64,000 bases of DNA from assembly GCA_034432635.1 (NCBI GenBank), contig DAOUBK010000015.1, positions 75,733 to 139,732 on the forward strand, in the 5' to 3' direction. The notes below the pieces were generated by a model, which made no database searches, was not told where the DNA came from, and was given only the letters and a program-made list of their open reading frames with translations. Of this stretch, positions 9,067 to 17,788 are shown piece after piece. Position numbers and translations under genes: made by a program. Source of the DNA: Roseiflexus sp034432635 (GTDB taxonomy: Bacteria > Chloroflexota > Chloroflexia > Chloroflexales > Roseiflexaceae). Positions within the stretch are counted from its first letter, which is position 1. Each line of letters begins with the position of its first letter.

Positions 9067-9750
9067 ATGCGACGTTCCACGATCAATGCCACGCTGCGTG
9101 CCGCCGATGCATTTATTCGCGGATGCGGCTTCTACCTGCCGCCATTTGCCTACTGGTCACCCGACGAATGGCGCACCCGCGGATCGGAATGTGCTGAAAT
9201 CGTTACCAATCGCCTCGGCTGGGATGTCACCGATTTCGGCACGGGAGATTTCGCGCGCACCGGCCTGACCCTGTTTACCCTGCGCAACGGCAATCCCCGT
9301 GACCCTGCACGCAAACTGTATGCCGAAAAAATACTGCTCGTCGAAGATGGGCAGATTACCCCTTTGCATTTCCACTGGAAGAAAACCGAAGATATTATCA
9401 ATCGCGGCGGTGGCGCGCTGGTTGTGCAACTCTACCACTCGACACCGGATGAGACTCTCGATGAGACTCGCATGATCGAGGTAAGTACCGATGGGGTGCG
9501 TCGTACTGTCGCCCCCGGTAGTGTCGTTGTGTTGCACCCTGGCGAAAGCATCACACTCCCGCCGCGCCTGTATCACGCATTCTGGGCGGAGGGCGGTCGG
9601 GTGCTGGCTGGCGAAGTTTCCTCGATCAACGATGATACCTCCGACAACCGCTTTCTGCATCCTATCGGACGCTTTCCAAGGATCGAAGAGGACGAACCAC
9701 CGCTCTACCTGCTCTGTACAGACTACGAGCGCTTCGCTTTCGGGTTCTGA
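9067..9750 (+). CDS. D-lyxose ketol-isomerase (cupin)
   Basis: This 227-residue protein is a cupin of the D-lyxose isomerase (YdaE) family. ITPLHFHWKKTEDIINRGGG around residue 100 gives the metal-binding His-X-His and the following Glu, and LPPRLYHAFW supplies the third histidine. VVVLHPGESI is the cupin turn. The family interconverts D-lyxose and D-xylulose, and often D-mannose and D-fructose, using a divalent metal. Its length is normal for the family. The ATG at 9067 follows an AGGGG motif. No sugar transporter or kinase adjoins it, so the physiological substrate is open. Confidence 0.88.
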   Translation: MRRSTINATLRAADAFIRGCGFYLPPFAYWSPDEWRTRGSECAEIVTNRLGWDVTDFGTGDFARTGLTLFTLRNGNPRDPARKLYAEKILLVEDGQITPLHFHWKKTEDIINRGGGALVVQLYHSTPDETLDETRMIEVSTDGVRRTVAPGSVVVLHPGESITLPPRLYHAFWAEGGRVLAGEVSSINDDTSDNRFLHPIGRFPRIEEDEPPLYLLCTDYERFAFGF

Positions 9751-9879
9751 TACCGGCAGTGTAAACTATTCTCTGCTATTCGATAGCATGAGAGTCACAG
9801 AACAGGCATTGCAACCATTGACTATCCCTCATAAGCGTGTTACAGTAGACCGAACACCTGCAACCGTGTGTCGTATCCT

Positions 9880-11070
9880 ATGACAACTGTCACGTTGCAG
9901 CCAGGCAAAGAGCGACCCGTGGTTCAACGCCATCCGTGGGTGTTTTCCGGCGCCATTGCGCGTATTCAGGGGCGTCAACCCGAGCGTGGCGCGGTGGTCG
10001 ATGTGCACGCTGCCAACGGCGAGTGGCTGGCGCGTGGATGCTGGAGCGCCGGATCGCAGATTCGCATCCGCCTGTTTACGTGGAACCCGGATGAACCGAT
10101 CGATGATGCACTTATCCGACGACGCATCGAGCGGGCAATCGATGGTCGCCGGAGGCTCGGCCTGCTTACCGACGAAGGCGCATGCCGCCTGATCTACGCC
10201 GAGTCCGACGGCATACCCGGGCTGATCGTCGATTATTACGCGGGCTTTCTGGTGGTGCAACTGTTGACTCAGGCAATGGCGCAGCGCAGCGCAGTCGTGA
10301 CGCGCATCCTGGCAGAAACCCTCGCACCGCGCGGCATTTATGAGCGCAGTGACGCCGAAGTACGCGAGAAGGAGGGGCTCCTGCCGGCATCTGGCATCCT
10401 CTGGGGTGAAACACCGCCTGCACACCTACGCGTGCGCTTTCCGGGCGACATCTGGCACATGGTAGATGTGTGCGCCGGGCAAAAAACCGGCGCCTATCTG
10501 GATCAGGCTCTCAACCGGTTGCGTGTTGCAGCGCACTGCGCCGATGCAGAAACACTTGACTGCTTTTGCTACACCGGCGGCTTTACAATCGCAGCCGCGC
10601 GCGCGGGAGCACGTCACATAACAGCGGTTGACGCCAGCGAATCCGCGCTGAGTGCGCTCTGCGAGGGCCTGACCCTCAATATGATCACAACACCGGTAGA
10701 AACGATGCCCGGCGATGCCTTCAAACTGCTGCGACGCTATCGCGAGGAACAGCGTCGTTTCGATGTCGTCATTCTCGATCCACCCAAATTCGCTACTGCG
10801 CAATCGCAGGTCGAACGTGCGACCCGTGGCTATAAAGACATCAACTTGCAGGCAATGCACCTGCTGCGTCCTGGCGGCATTCTGGCGACCTTCTCATGCT
10901 CAGGGTTGGTGTCTGCCGACCTGTTCCAGAAGGTCGTGTTCGGTGCAGCCCTCGACGCACAGCGTGATGTACAGATCATCGAACGGCTATCCCAAAGTCC
11001 CGATCATCCGGTGCTGCTGACCTTTCCCGAAGGAGAATACCTGAAAGGTCTGATCTGTCGTGTGTGGTAG
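9880..11070 (+). CDS. rlmI: RlmI-type class I rRNA (cytosine-C5) methyltransferase
   Basis: This protein of about 396 residues starts with a PUA-like domain (VVQRHPWVFSGAI) and an EEHAD-like linker. The C-terminal Rossmann methyltransferase has LDCFCYTGGFTIAAARAGA (SAM motif I), VVILDPPKFA (motif IV) and ATFSCSG (catalytic-loop cysteine of motif VI). E. coli RlmI makes m5C in 23S rRNA; the same reaction is likely. ATG 9880 is preferred over GTG 9868 because TTVTLQPGKERPV begins the PUA domain. argJ follows 6 bp later, so the two are probably co-transcribed. A second, diverged member lies at 24367-25590. Confidence 0.88.
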   Translation: MTTVTLQPGKERPVVQRHPWVFSGAIARIQGRQPERGAVVDVHAANGEWLARGCWSAGSQIRIRLFTWNPDEPIDDALIRRRIERAIDGRRRLGLLTDEGACRLIYAESDGIPGLIVDYYAGFLVVQLLTQAMAQRSAVVTRILAETLAPRGIYERSDAEVREKEGLLPASGILWGETPPAHLRVRFPGDIWHMVDVCAGQKTGAYLDQALNRLRVAAHCADAETLDCFCYTGGFTIAAARAGARHITAVDASESALSALCEGLTLNMITTPVETMPGDAFKLLRRYREEQRRFDVVILDPPKFATAQSQVERATRGYKDINLQAMHLLRPGGILATFSCSGLVSADLFQKVVFGAALDAQRDVQIIERLSQSPDHPVLLTFPEGEYLKGLICRVW

Positions 11071-11076
11071 CGCACT

Positions 11077-12270
11077 ATGAGTTACAATATCATTGAAGAT
11101 GGGCATGTCTCGATCCCGGCAGGATTTCGCGCCACCGGCGTCTCGTGTGGGTTGAAGGAGATCCGCGCCCGTGATCTGGCGATTGTGTACTCACAGTACC
11201 CCTGTCAGGTCGCGGCACTCTTTACCACCAATCTTATCGTCGCTGCACCGATCTTCTTCAATCAGGCGATCCTGGCGCGAAAGCGCGACGGTATTCGCGC
11301 AGTCGTCATCAATGCCGGGCATGCCAATGCTGGCACCGGTCAACCCGGACTGGCGACAGTGGTGCAGTGCGCCAAAATTGCAGCGGAAGAACTCGAAATA
11401 CCACGCGACAGCGTTTTGATGCTCTCGACAGGACAGATCGGCGTGGCGCCGCCGATCGACCGTATACGCGAAGGTATTCGTCGCGCTGCATCCGAACTCG
11501 ACAGCAACGGCGGACGGCGCGCTGCGCTCGCTATTCTGACCAGCGACACACGACCGAAGGAACGTGCTTTGCGCGTCTCGCTCCGTGAGGGACGCACAGT
11601 GACGTTGGCAGGTATGGCAAAAGGAGGGCGGATGGTCAGCCCGAACCTGGCGACACTGCTCTGCGTCATCACAACCGATGCGCCGATCGAGTCGCGTCTG
11701 CTGATGCGTGCCCTCGATCAGAGTGTGAGTCGCTCATTTGGACGGCTGTACATCGACGGCGATGTAAGTCCGAACGATGCGGTGCTGGTGCTGGCAAACG
11801 GAGCGGCTGGCGGATCGCCGATTGTCGATGGATCGCGGGAACTCGGTGTGTGGCAACAGGCGCTCGACGCGCTCTGCTTTGATCTGGCGCAGCAGATATT
11901 GCGCGACGCCGCATCCGGTGGTAAACATATTCTTGTCACCGTGCGCGGCGCAGCCACCGACGCCAATGCCGCACAGGTAGCCCGCGCTGTCGCGCGATCA
12001 ACAGCAGTGCGCCTCATGTGCGCCCGTAACCTGCCCGATTGGGGCGGCATGCTCGTCGCCGTTGGCGCCAGCGGAGTCGATCTGCGTCCCGATCTGATCG
12101 AACTGCGCGTCGGCGCAGTGACGGTGATGGACGAGGGATTGCCGGCGCGCTTCGAGCCTGCTGCACTGATCCAGGCACTCTCAGGACCGGAAGTCGAACT
12201 CGTGATCGATCTGCACAACGGCGCCGGCGCTGCCACAGTGTGGACGTGTACCACCGGCGCGGAGGCGTAA
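11077..12270 (+). CDS. argJ: bifunctional ornithine/glutamate N-acetyltransferase ArgJ
   Basis: This 397-residue ArgJ transfers the acetyl group of N-acetylornithine to glutamate, closing the acetyl cycle of arginine synthesis, and often also uses acetyl-CoA. The protein starts with IPAGFRATGVSCGLK, and has AVVINAGHANAGTG in the N-terminal half. The self-cleavage region is KGGRMVSPNLATLLCVITTDA-like, with Thr193 after Ala192 as the nucleophile. The usual KGSGMIAPNMATML is partly changed (GG for GS), but the key Ala-Thr pair is kept. DGDVSPNDAVLVLANG is also typical. It sits between rlmI and a Lon-N protein with gaps of 6 and 3 bp; no other arg genes are here. Confidence 0.95.
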   Translation: MSYNIIEDGHVSIPAGFRATGVSCGLKEIRARDLAIVYSQYPCQVAALFTTNLIVAAPIFFNQAILARKRDGIRAVVINAGHANAGTGQPGLATVVQCAKIAAEELEIPRDSVLMLSTGQIGVAPPIDRIREGIRRAASELDSNGGRRAALAILTSDTRPKERALRVSLREGRTVTLAGMAKGGRMVSPNLATLLCVITTDAPIESRLLMRALDQSVSRSFGRLYIDGDVSPNDAVLVLANGAAGGSPIVDGSRELGVWQQALDALCFDLAQQILRDAASGGKHILVTVRGAATDANAAQVARAVARSTAVRLMCARNLPDWGGMLVAVGASGVDLRPDLIELRVGAVTVMDEGLPARFEPAALIQALSGPEVELVIDLHNGAGAATVWTCTTGAEA

Positions 12271-12273
12271 CCT

Positions 12274-12972
12274 ATGAAACTACCTCTCTTCCCATTGCAT
12301 ACGGTGTTGTTTCCAGGCGCGCCAATATCGCTCCATATCTTCGAGGAACGGTATCGCTTCATGATCGGTCAATGCCTGGAACAACACCAACCGTTCGGGA
12401 TTGTTCTGCTCCGTTCTGGCAGCGAGGTCCATCCCGATGATCCGTTCATCCGCAGTTTGCGCCGCCAGATAGGTATCGACGACGATATTCTGCGCGAGGC
12501 GGTTGTGCCCTTCGAGGTTGGCACCATTGCGCGCATCACCGAAAGCCAGCGTTTCGAAGACGGACGCTACCTGCTGATTGCTCAGGGGCAACGCCGTTTC
12601 CGGGTGCAGTACATCATGCAGCACGAGCCGTACATCGTGGCTTCGGTGGCGCAACTCTCGGAAGATACTTCGAACCTTTCTACCGCTCTGCTGAGCGAAC
12701 TACACCGGACGTATGACCGGTACTGGACGACCATCGAGCACGTTACTGGTAGCACATATGAGCGCGAAGACATGCCAGTCGATGCTGTCGAACTCTCTTA
12801 CTGGCTGGCGCACCGATTGCACGTGGACAACCAGCGCAAGCAGCGCTGGCTCGAATGCGATGTGGCTACCCGTCTCCGCGAGATCACCGGCATGCTTGAG
12901 GTAGAAATCGCTATGCTACCGCGCTCCGGTCCGAACCGTTATGCAGACCTGTGGCCCTGGTCGTGGAACTGA
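12274..12972 (+). CDS. Lon N-terminal (LON substrate-binding) domain protein
   Basis: This 232-residue protein consists of a stand-alone Lon N-terminal domain: LPLFPLHTVLFPGAPISLHIFEERYRFMIGQCLE at the start is highly typical, followed by FGIVLLRSGSEV and a basic helical C-terminal part (YWLAHRLHVDNQRKQ). The AAA and protease domains of Lon are absent, as expected for this family. Such proteins are thought to bind substrates or act as adaptors; their function is not established. It starts 3 bp after argJ and is followed by a DUF503 gene 18 bp later, so it is likely part of one transcript. Confidence 0.9.
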   Translation: MKLPLFPLHTVLFPGAPISLHIFEERYRFMIGQCLEQHQPFGIVLLRSGSEVHPDDPFIRSLRRQIGIDDDILREAVVPFEVGTIARITESQRFEDGRYLLIAQGQRRFRVQYIMQHEPYIVASVAQLSEDTSNLSTALLSELHRTYDRYWTTIEHVTGSTYEREDMPVDAVELSYWLAHRLHVDNQRKQRWLECDVATRLREITGMLEVEIAMLPRSGPNRYADLWPWSWN

Positions 12973-12990
12973 AGCATCATCAACGGTACG

Positions 12991-13275
12991 ATGATTATTG
13001 CAGCCTGCATGGTTACCCTGCGACTGCCCGGCATTCGCTCGCTCAAAGAGAAACGGAGCATTGTGAAATCACTGCTCGGCAGAATGCGCAACCGCTTTAA
13101 CGTTTCAGCCACTGAAGTCGATGCGCACGACAACTACGGACGCGCAGTGCTCGGCATCGCCTGCGTATCCGGGTCGGGCGACTATGTTGAAGGACAGATC
13201 CAGGCGGTGCTGCGCTGGATCGAAGAAGAACGTCCCGACCTGGAAATCCTTGCCGCCGATATCGAACTGTTGTGA
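12991..13275 (+). CDS. DUF503 (YlxP-like) protein
   Basis: This 94-residue protein matches DUF503: an N-terminal MIIAACMVTLRLPGIRSLKEKRSIVKSLLGRMRNRFNVSATEVD segment with the conserved SLKEKR, then LGIACVSG and an acidic C-terminus. In Firmicutes the family member YlxP lies in the nusA-infB-rbfA operon, suggesting a link to ribosomes, but no function is proven. Its stop (TGA 13273-13275) overlaps the GTG start of the next gene (13272), so translational coupling is likely. Confidence 0.9.
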   Translation: MIIAACMVTLRLPGIRSLKEKRSIVKSLLGRMRNRFNVSATEVDAHDNYGRAVLGIACVSGSGDYVEGQIQAVLRWIEEERPDLEILAADIELL

Positions 13276-14375
13276 GTGCGGTTGTGGACGAGGTGCTGCC
13301 CTATCCGTTCCTGGCAATCGTCGATCAGGCGGAGTTGAAAACAGCGCTTGTGCTGGCGTTGATCAACCCGCAGATTGGCGGTGTGCTCCTGATCGGTCCC
13401 TATGGCGTCGGCAAAACGACGGCTGTGCGCGGATTGCTCGACGTGATGCCGATGGTCGAGGTTGAAGAAACCGACGAAGCTGGTAACCTGGTCAAACGTC
13501 GTCGCCCAATGCGCATTATCGAACTGCCGCTCAATGCCCGCATGGAGGACGTCGTAGGCGGGATCAATGAGCGTGTGGCACTCGAACAACAGCGTGTCCT
13601 GCTGGAGGAAGGCGTCCTGGCGCGGGCACACCGCAATGTGCTGTACATCGACGAGGTCAACCTGCTGGACGCACGGGTCGTCGATGCTATTCTCGATGCC
13701 GCTGCACAGGGGCGCACGTTCGTGCGCCGCGGACCCATGACGCGCCTCTACCCCTCGCAGTTCGTGCTGATCGGCTCAATGAACCCACAGGAAGGAACCC
13801 TGCGTCCGCAGATTCTGGATCGTTTCGGACTGCGCGTGTGGGTAGCGCCGCTGATGGATCCCGATCAACGCCTGGAGATCTACCGCCGCGCGCGTCGTTT
13901 TCGTGAAGATCCGGAGGCATTCCGTGCCGGGTATGCTGAAGAGACTGCGAAACTCAGGCAGGAAATCGCAGCCGCACGTGAGATTCTCCCCCAGGTAACG
14001 ATCGATGGAGAAGCCGAGCGCTTTGCCATCGATTGCATTCAGCGCCTGGCAATCCCCTCGCACCGTGCCGAAATCGCGTTGTTCGAGGCGGCACGCGCCC
14101 GCGCCGCCGCCGACTTTCGGTTGACTGCAACCATTGAGGACATTCGCCGTGTCGCGCTGCTGGCGCTGCGGCAACGACGCAGTGTACAGATCGATGAATA
14201 TGCTGCCATTGTTGCCCTCGAAGACCACGCCATCGATCAGGTCATCAACGGCAACAGCGCGGCAACGACGCAACGCCGCTCCGCACGCAAGAAATCATCG
14301 TCCGCCCGCGCTGCCAGTGTCACCCCGCCCGCGCCAGCGGACGGGACGCATCAGGATCGTTCATTAGACCGGTAA
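13272..14375 (+). CDS. BchI/ChlI-like magnesium-chelatase AAA+ ATPase
   Basis: This 367-residue AAA+ protein resembles the I subunit of magnesium chelatase. PYPFLAIVDQAELKTALVLALINPQIGGVLL matches the BchI N-terminus. GPYGVGKTT (about residues 42-50) is Walker A, NVLYIDEVNLLD is Walker B, and FVLIGSMNPQEGTLRPQILDRFGL is the BchI sensor 1/arginine-finger region. The C-terminal ~45 residues are basic and low-complexity. In phototrophs BchI powers Mg insertion into protoporphyrin with BchD and BchH; neither is nearby, so it may be a paralogue with another partner. Start GTG 13272 overlaps the DUF503 stop. The 3' end overlaps the opposing AAA gene by 56 bp. Confidence 0.85.
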   Translation: MSAVVDEVLPYPFLAIVDQAELKTALVLALINPQIGGVLLIGPYGVGKTTAVRGLLDVMPMVEVEETDEAGNLVKRRRPMRIIELPLNARMEDVVGGINERVALEQQRVLLEEGVLARAHRNVLYIDEVNLLDARVVDAILDAAAQGRTFVRRGPMTRLYPSQFVLIGSMNPQEGTLRPQILDRFGLRVWVAPLMDPDQRLEIYRRARRFREDPEAFRAGYAEETAKLRQEIAAAREILPQVTIDGEAERFAIDCIQRLAIPSHRAEIALFEAARARAAADFRLTATIEDIRRVALLALRQRRSVQIDEYAAIVALEDHAIDQVINGNSAATTQRRSARKKSSSARAASVTPPAPADGTHQDRSLDR

Positions 14376-15456
14376 GCAAGTGGGGATCGAGTGTATCGCG
14401 CAGATGCCAGACCAGCCGCTGCGCTACCTGGCTATCGAAGGCAATCTGCGCATTCCGCAGCGCATCGTCTGGATCGAACAACCCACGTCCCTCTTCATCG
14501 AAACTGTTGGCGACGTACCGCATCACATCCTGGCGCAACCGGGGCGTTAGTGCAATACCCGCACGTCTGAGCGCCGAAGCCAGCGGTTCAGAGCATCCCA
14601 TGCGGTTCCACTGCGTCGCACCGATGATCCGCAACAGATGATCGCGTGCGACGAGCGCATCGCGCTGACTGACACGCAACCACAGGCGTTGTAATCCGAC
14701 CGGCGCTGGCGCAAGCGGACGCCACATCACATTGTTGACCCGTCCAGCGCGAAAAGCGATCACGCCGGCCTGGCGCAAGACATCGGCGTGCAATACGCCA
14801 GCACATTCCGCAGTATGCACCGTCGCCGTGATCGACACATTCGGCGGCACCACCGGACGATCTTCTTCGGGAATACCGGGGAGACGCAAATGTTTCCGCC
14901 CCTCCTCATCGACGCTCAGCAGGGTCGTAAAGTAATAGTTCACCTCTGCCGGAAGCAGACCACTGAAGCAGACGATGAAAGCCTTGCCGACGCTCCCGGG
15001 ATCGGCGGCCTCCTGCAACAGTTCCAGGAAGCGCAGGGAGGTGAAGCGATCGAACAACGAGCGAAACGAATGGTGATCCCCGGTTGCCGTGAGCCAGGAC
15101 GAATCGCCATTGATCAGCGCAAACTGCGGGCTGCCTTGGCCGAGCAATGCCTCGGCGAACAGTGTCACTAGTTCAGTCTTGCCAGCGCCTTCGATACCGG
15201 TCAGAAGAACAAACGGATTTGTCTTCAGCGAGACGTAGCAGGTAACGATCAACGTGCGGGAAAAAGGAAGACCGGCAGCGCGCGCTAGCGCCGCCATACG
15301 CTGGATCAACTCTTGCTCACCACATGCGGCGTCCCAGTTGTCACGACTGCTCAGACGCAACAATGGCGGTCGCAGTCCATACTGGCTCGCCTTCCGCTGG
15401 ACCTCGCTGGCCACTCCCCCGGCGACGCCGCCGGTAGGTACCGGAAAGTGCAGCAT
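14320..15456 (-). CDS. McrB-like AAA protein with degenerate Walker B
   Basis: This protein of about 378 residues has a P-loop TGIEGAGKT (residues 86-94) and an overall layout like McrB-type AAA ATPases: Walker A, FALINGDSSW, an AEVNYYFTTLLS helix, then VPPNVSITATVHTAE. At the Walker B site the expected Asp-Glu is replaced by FIVCFSGLLP (about 160-169). The sensor-1 asparagine reads TVHTAE, and the arginine-finger region LLDxALRRRF reads LHADVLRQAGVIAF. It may bind ATP but is unlikely to hydrolyse it efficiently. I use ATG 15456, because the longer frame (15522) would overlap the upstream gene. It converges with the BchI-like gene. The role is unknown. Confidence 0.7.
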   Translation of the reverse strand: MLHFPVPTGGVAGGVASEVQRKASQYGLRPPLLRLSSRDNWDAACGEQELIQRMAALARAAGLPFSRTLIVTCYVSLKTNPFVLLTGIEGAGKTELVTLFAEALLGQGSPQFALINGDSSWLTATGDHHSFRSLFDRFTSLRFLELLQEAADPGSVGKAFIVCFSGLLPAEVNYYFTTLLSVDEEGRKHLRLPGIPEEDRPVVPPNVSITATVHTAECAGVLHADVLRQAGVIAFRAGRVNNVMWRPLAPAPVGLQRLWLRVSQRDALVARDHLLRIIGATQWNRMGCSEPLASALRRAGIALTPRLRQDVMRYVANSFDEEGRGLFDPDDALRNAQIAFDSQVAQRLVWHLRDTLDPHLLTGLMNDPDASRPLARAG

Positions 15457-15475
15457 AGCAACATCCTCGACTTTT

Positions 15476-16471
15476 TCAATGCGCTGGGCGTCCGTACCGG
15501 ATCTCGGAGGAGTCGCCGACATTGAGTTCGCGAAAATCCCCCAGGACTACCGCGTGATCACCTATCAGACTCGACTGAAGCGTGGCGGAGACGATCTGTG
15601 CATCACGATTGATGATCGAATCGCGGATGATCGAGTCTTTTACCACTGCACCAGCCGCAATCGACACATACGGACCAATGATCGAATTGATCACCCGTGC
15701 TGTGTCATCAACATAGACGGGTGGAATAATGATCGAACCACACAGACGACTGGTATCAACATAATCGCGACCGTGATCGAGCAGGTAGCGGTTTGTCTGC
15801 AGCACCGTTTCCGGCTTGCCGCAGTCTTCCCAGACGTCAACCGTAGGTGCGGTGAAACGCGCGCCGTTTTCGACCATCAACTGCAAGGCGTCGGTAAGAA
15901 AGTATTCGCCTTTCGTCTGGATATTCCGCAGCATCAGGACTTCAATTGCGCGCATCAACCACTGAATGTCGCGGATATAGTACAGACCGATCATCGCCAG
16001 TTTCGACTCATCGGTCGCCGGTTTCTCCACGAGCCTGGTAATGAACCCATCCTGGGTGAAAGCGACGCCGAAACGCCGGGGGTCATCCACTTCCTTGCAG
16101 AAGATGGCGCCATCGATATCCTGCTCCGTCAGGTGACTGAGGTCGGCTTCAAAGATCGTATCGACGAACAGAATAATCGTTGGGCCGCTGACGACTTCTC
16201 GCGCCAGATAGACGGCGTGCGCCTGACCTTTCAATTCGGTTTGCTCGATGAAGCGCGCCGGAATTTTGTAGTTCGAGGTGACATAGTCGGCGATTTGATT
16301 GCCCAGGTAGCCGGTAATGAAGAGCATCTCGTCGATCGGAAACCGTGTCAGCGTATCGAGAATATGACCGAGGACCGGCTTGCCGGCAACCGATACCAGT
16401 GGCTTGGGCTTGCTGTAGGTATGTGGACGCAGGCGCGTGCCAAGCCCGGCAGTAGGAATAATAACCTTCAT
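15476..16471 (-). CDS. sugar-phosphate nucleotidyltransferase (NDP-sugar pyrophosphorylase)
   Basis: This 331-residue enzyme begins MKVIIPTAGLGTRLRPHTYSKPKPLV, the nucleotide-binding signature of glucose-1-phosphate nucleotidyltransferases. Further on are LFITGYLGNQI, the ILFVDTIF metal-binding region and RLVEKP. The C-terminal ~90 residues are hexapeptide-like (IIIPPVYVDDTARVINSIIGPYVSIAAGAVV), a left-handed beta-helix. The product is an NDP-sugar such as dTDP- or UDP-glucose for glycan synthesis; specificity cannot be assigned. The start at 16471 matches the family, although the frame is open to 16543. The degenerate AAA gene follows 19 bp later on the same strand. Confidence 0.9.
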   Translation of the reverse strand: MKVIIPTAGLGTRLRPHTYSKPKPLVSVAGKPVLGHILDTLTRFPIDEMLFITGYLGNQIADYVTSNYKIPARFIEQTELKGQAHAVYLAREVVSGPTIILFVDTIFEADLSHLTEQDIDGAIFCKEVDDPRRFGVAFTQDGFITRLVEKPATDESKLAMIGLYYIRDIQWLMRAIEVLMLRNIQTKGEYFLTDALQLMVENGARFTAPTVDVWEDCGKPETVLQTNRYLLDHGRDYVDTSRLCGSIIIPPVYVDDTARVINSIIGPYVSIAAGAVVKDSIIRDSIINRDAQIVSATLQSSLIGDHAVVLGDFRELNVGDSSEIRYGRPAH

Positions 16472-16499
16472 ACATCGTCCTGTTGTGAACGCTTCTCCA

Positions 16500-16736
16500 T
16501 CATCCCTGACCGCCATGCGACGCGCAACCACAACGACCGCCACAACAGGCGCCCATTGTGTTGCTTCCAGCGGAATTTGACGCTGGCTCTAATCTGAGTG
16601 CAACCACCGATATTTTGCGTCGCACGCGATCACTGCCGCAGACCGGGCAATTCAGAGCTTCATCTGCGCGCTGATGAGAACGCAGCAGATCGAATGTGCG
16701 CGTGCAGTCACTGCATTGATACTCGTAGAGCGGCAT
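16500..16736 (-). CDS. FmdB-family zinc-ribbon protein
   Basis: This 78-residue protein starts MPLYEYQCSDCTRTFDLLRS and has a second pair in LNCPVCGSDRVRRK, the classic FmdB/putative regulatory zinc ribbon. A flexible tail with CCGGRCGCASHGG may bind additional metal. FmdB was named from a formamidase regulatory locus, but most members have no proven role. The start is set by MPLYEY, the family's invariant N-terminus, rather than the longer frame to 16838. It precedes the nucleotidyltransferase gene by 28 bp and may share its transcript. Confidence 0.9.
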   Translation of the reverse strand: MPLYEYQCSDCTRTFDLLRSHQRADEALNCPVCGSDRVRRKISVVALRLEPASNSAGSNTMGACCGGRCGCASHGGQG

Positions 16737-16882
16737 AGGGTTCTTCTCATGATGGCGGCGACCATGCCCCTCGATTATACCACAGAACGCATAACCACAA
16801 CGACGCGCACCTGGAAGAGTGACCAGCACCGCATCCATAAAAGCGGAGCAGCGCCACTGCGGGTCATCAATGTAACTGGCGT

Positions 16883-17719
16883 TCAGGACAGGAGTGAGGA
16901 GCGTACTACCGTTTGCGGCGCAATGTCGGCGCGAAAGGGGGAGTGATCGTTTGCCAGAAAACCGAGCAACAACGTATTAAACTGTTCAGCCTCATCGAGG
17001 AAAGGAAAATGGCGGCTCTTCGGCATCACGACGACCTGCGCCAGCGGTACATTGTGGAACAGATCCGCCTGATTGGGATTCACGATCTCATCCCGCCCGC
17101 CATGGACGATCAGCGCGGGAACCGCCAGTTTCGGCAGTTCTGGACGCAGGTCGGTGTACAACATCGAGGCGATCGAGCGTTGCAACGTACTGGCAGAAGA
17201 TTTCAGGCTGTCGTCGAGGATCTCGTGCACCGCTGGATCGTTCGTTTCGCCCAAAAAGTGGCGAAACAGAAAACGCCGCAGCCAAGGGGCGCTCACCAGT
17301 GTATCGGCGAGCAGTCGATAATAGGTAAGTTTGAGCAACCACGAGAGGGACGAGCCGACAATTGGAGCACCCACCGTCACCACGCGCGCGATGCGTGCAG
17401 GGTGATCAATCGCAGTTTTGAGCGCCACCATGCCGCCCATCGAGTGACCAACCAGCAGGACGCGATCAATACCGAGCGCATCAAGGAAACGAATGACCTG
17501 ACTGCTGTAATTTTGAATACTTTCAGTCGTGCTCTTGCGACGCGACTCGCCAAAGCCCCAGAAATCGAACGAGTAGGTGCGGTAGTGCCGCTTTACCTGC
17601 TCCATCGTTGGGAACCAGTAGCGCCAGCTGCCCATCCAGCCGTGCAGAAAGAGCACGGGACGACCGCGACCCATCACTTCATAGTGAACAACCTGGTTGT
17701 CAACAACGATGATGCTCAT
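16883..17719 (-). CDS. alpha/beta-fold hydrolase
   Basis: This 278-residue hydrolase has the oxyanion-hole motif LFLHGWMGSWRYW, the nucleophile elbow LLVGHSMGGMVAL (serine in GHSMG), a helical lid (LLKLTYYRLLADTLV), and the late acid and histidine in VHGGRDEIVNPNQ and KSRHFPFLDEAEQF. All catalytic positions are intact. It resembles esterases and haloperoxidase-like enzymes; the substrate is not evident. No signal peptide is visible. It is on the same strand as the FmdB gene, with 146 bp between them. Confidence 0.88.
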   Translation of the reverse strand: MSIIVVDNQVVHYEVMGRGRPVLFLHGWMGSWRYWFPTMEQVKRHYRTYSFDFWGFGESRRKSTTESIQNYSSQVIRFLDALGIDRVLLVGHSMGGMVALKTAIDHPARIARVVTVGAPIVGSSLSWLLKLTYYRLLADTLVSAPWLRRFLFRHFLGETNDPAVHEILDDSLKSSASTLQRSIASMLYTDLRPELPKLAVPALIVHGGRDEIVNPNQADLFHNVPLAQVVVMPKSRHFPFLDEAEQFNTLLLGFLANDHSPFRADIAPQTVVRSSLLS

Positions 17720-17788
17720 ATTCTTATCGTACCATCTTCTAAGCGACGGATCATCGGGAATATAGTACTGTTTCGAGCAAACACACTA

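Noticed and set aside
15254..16597. 447-aa plus-strand frame
   Set aside because: It is antisense to the nucleotidyltransferase and degenerate AAA genes, both of which have real motifs.
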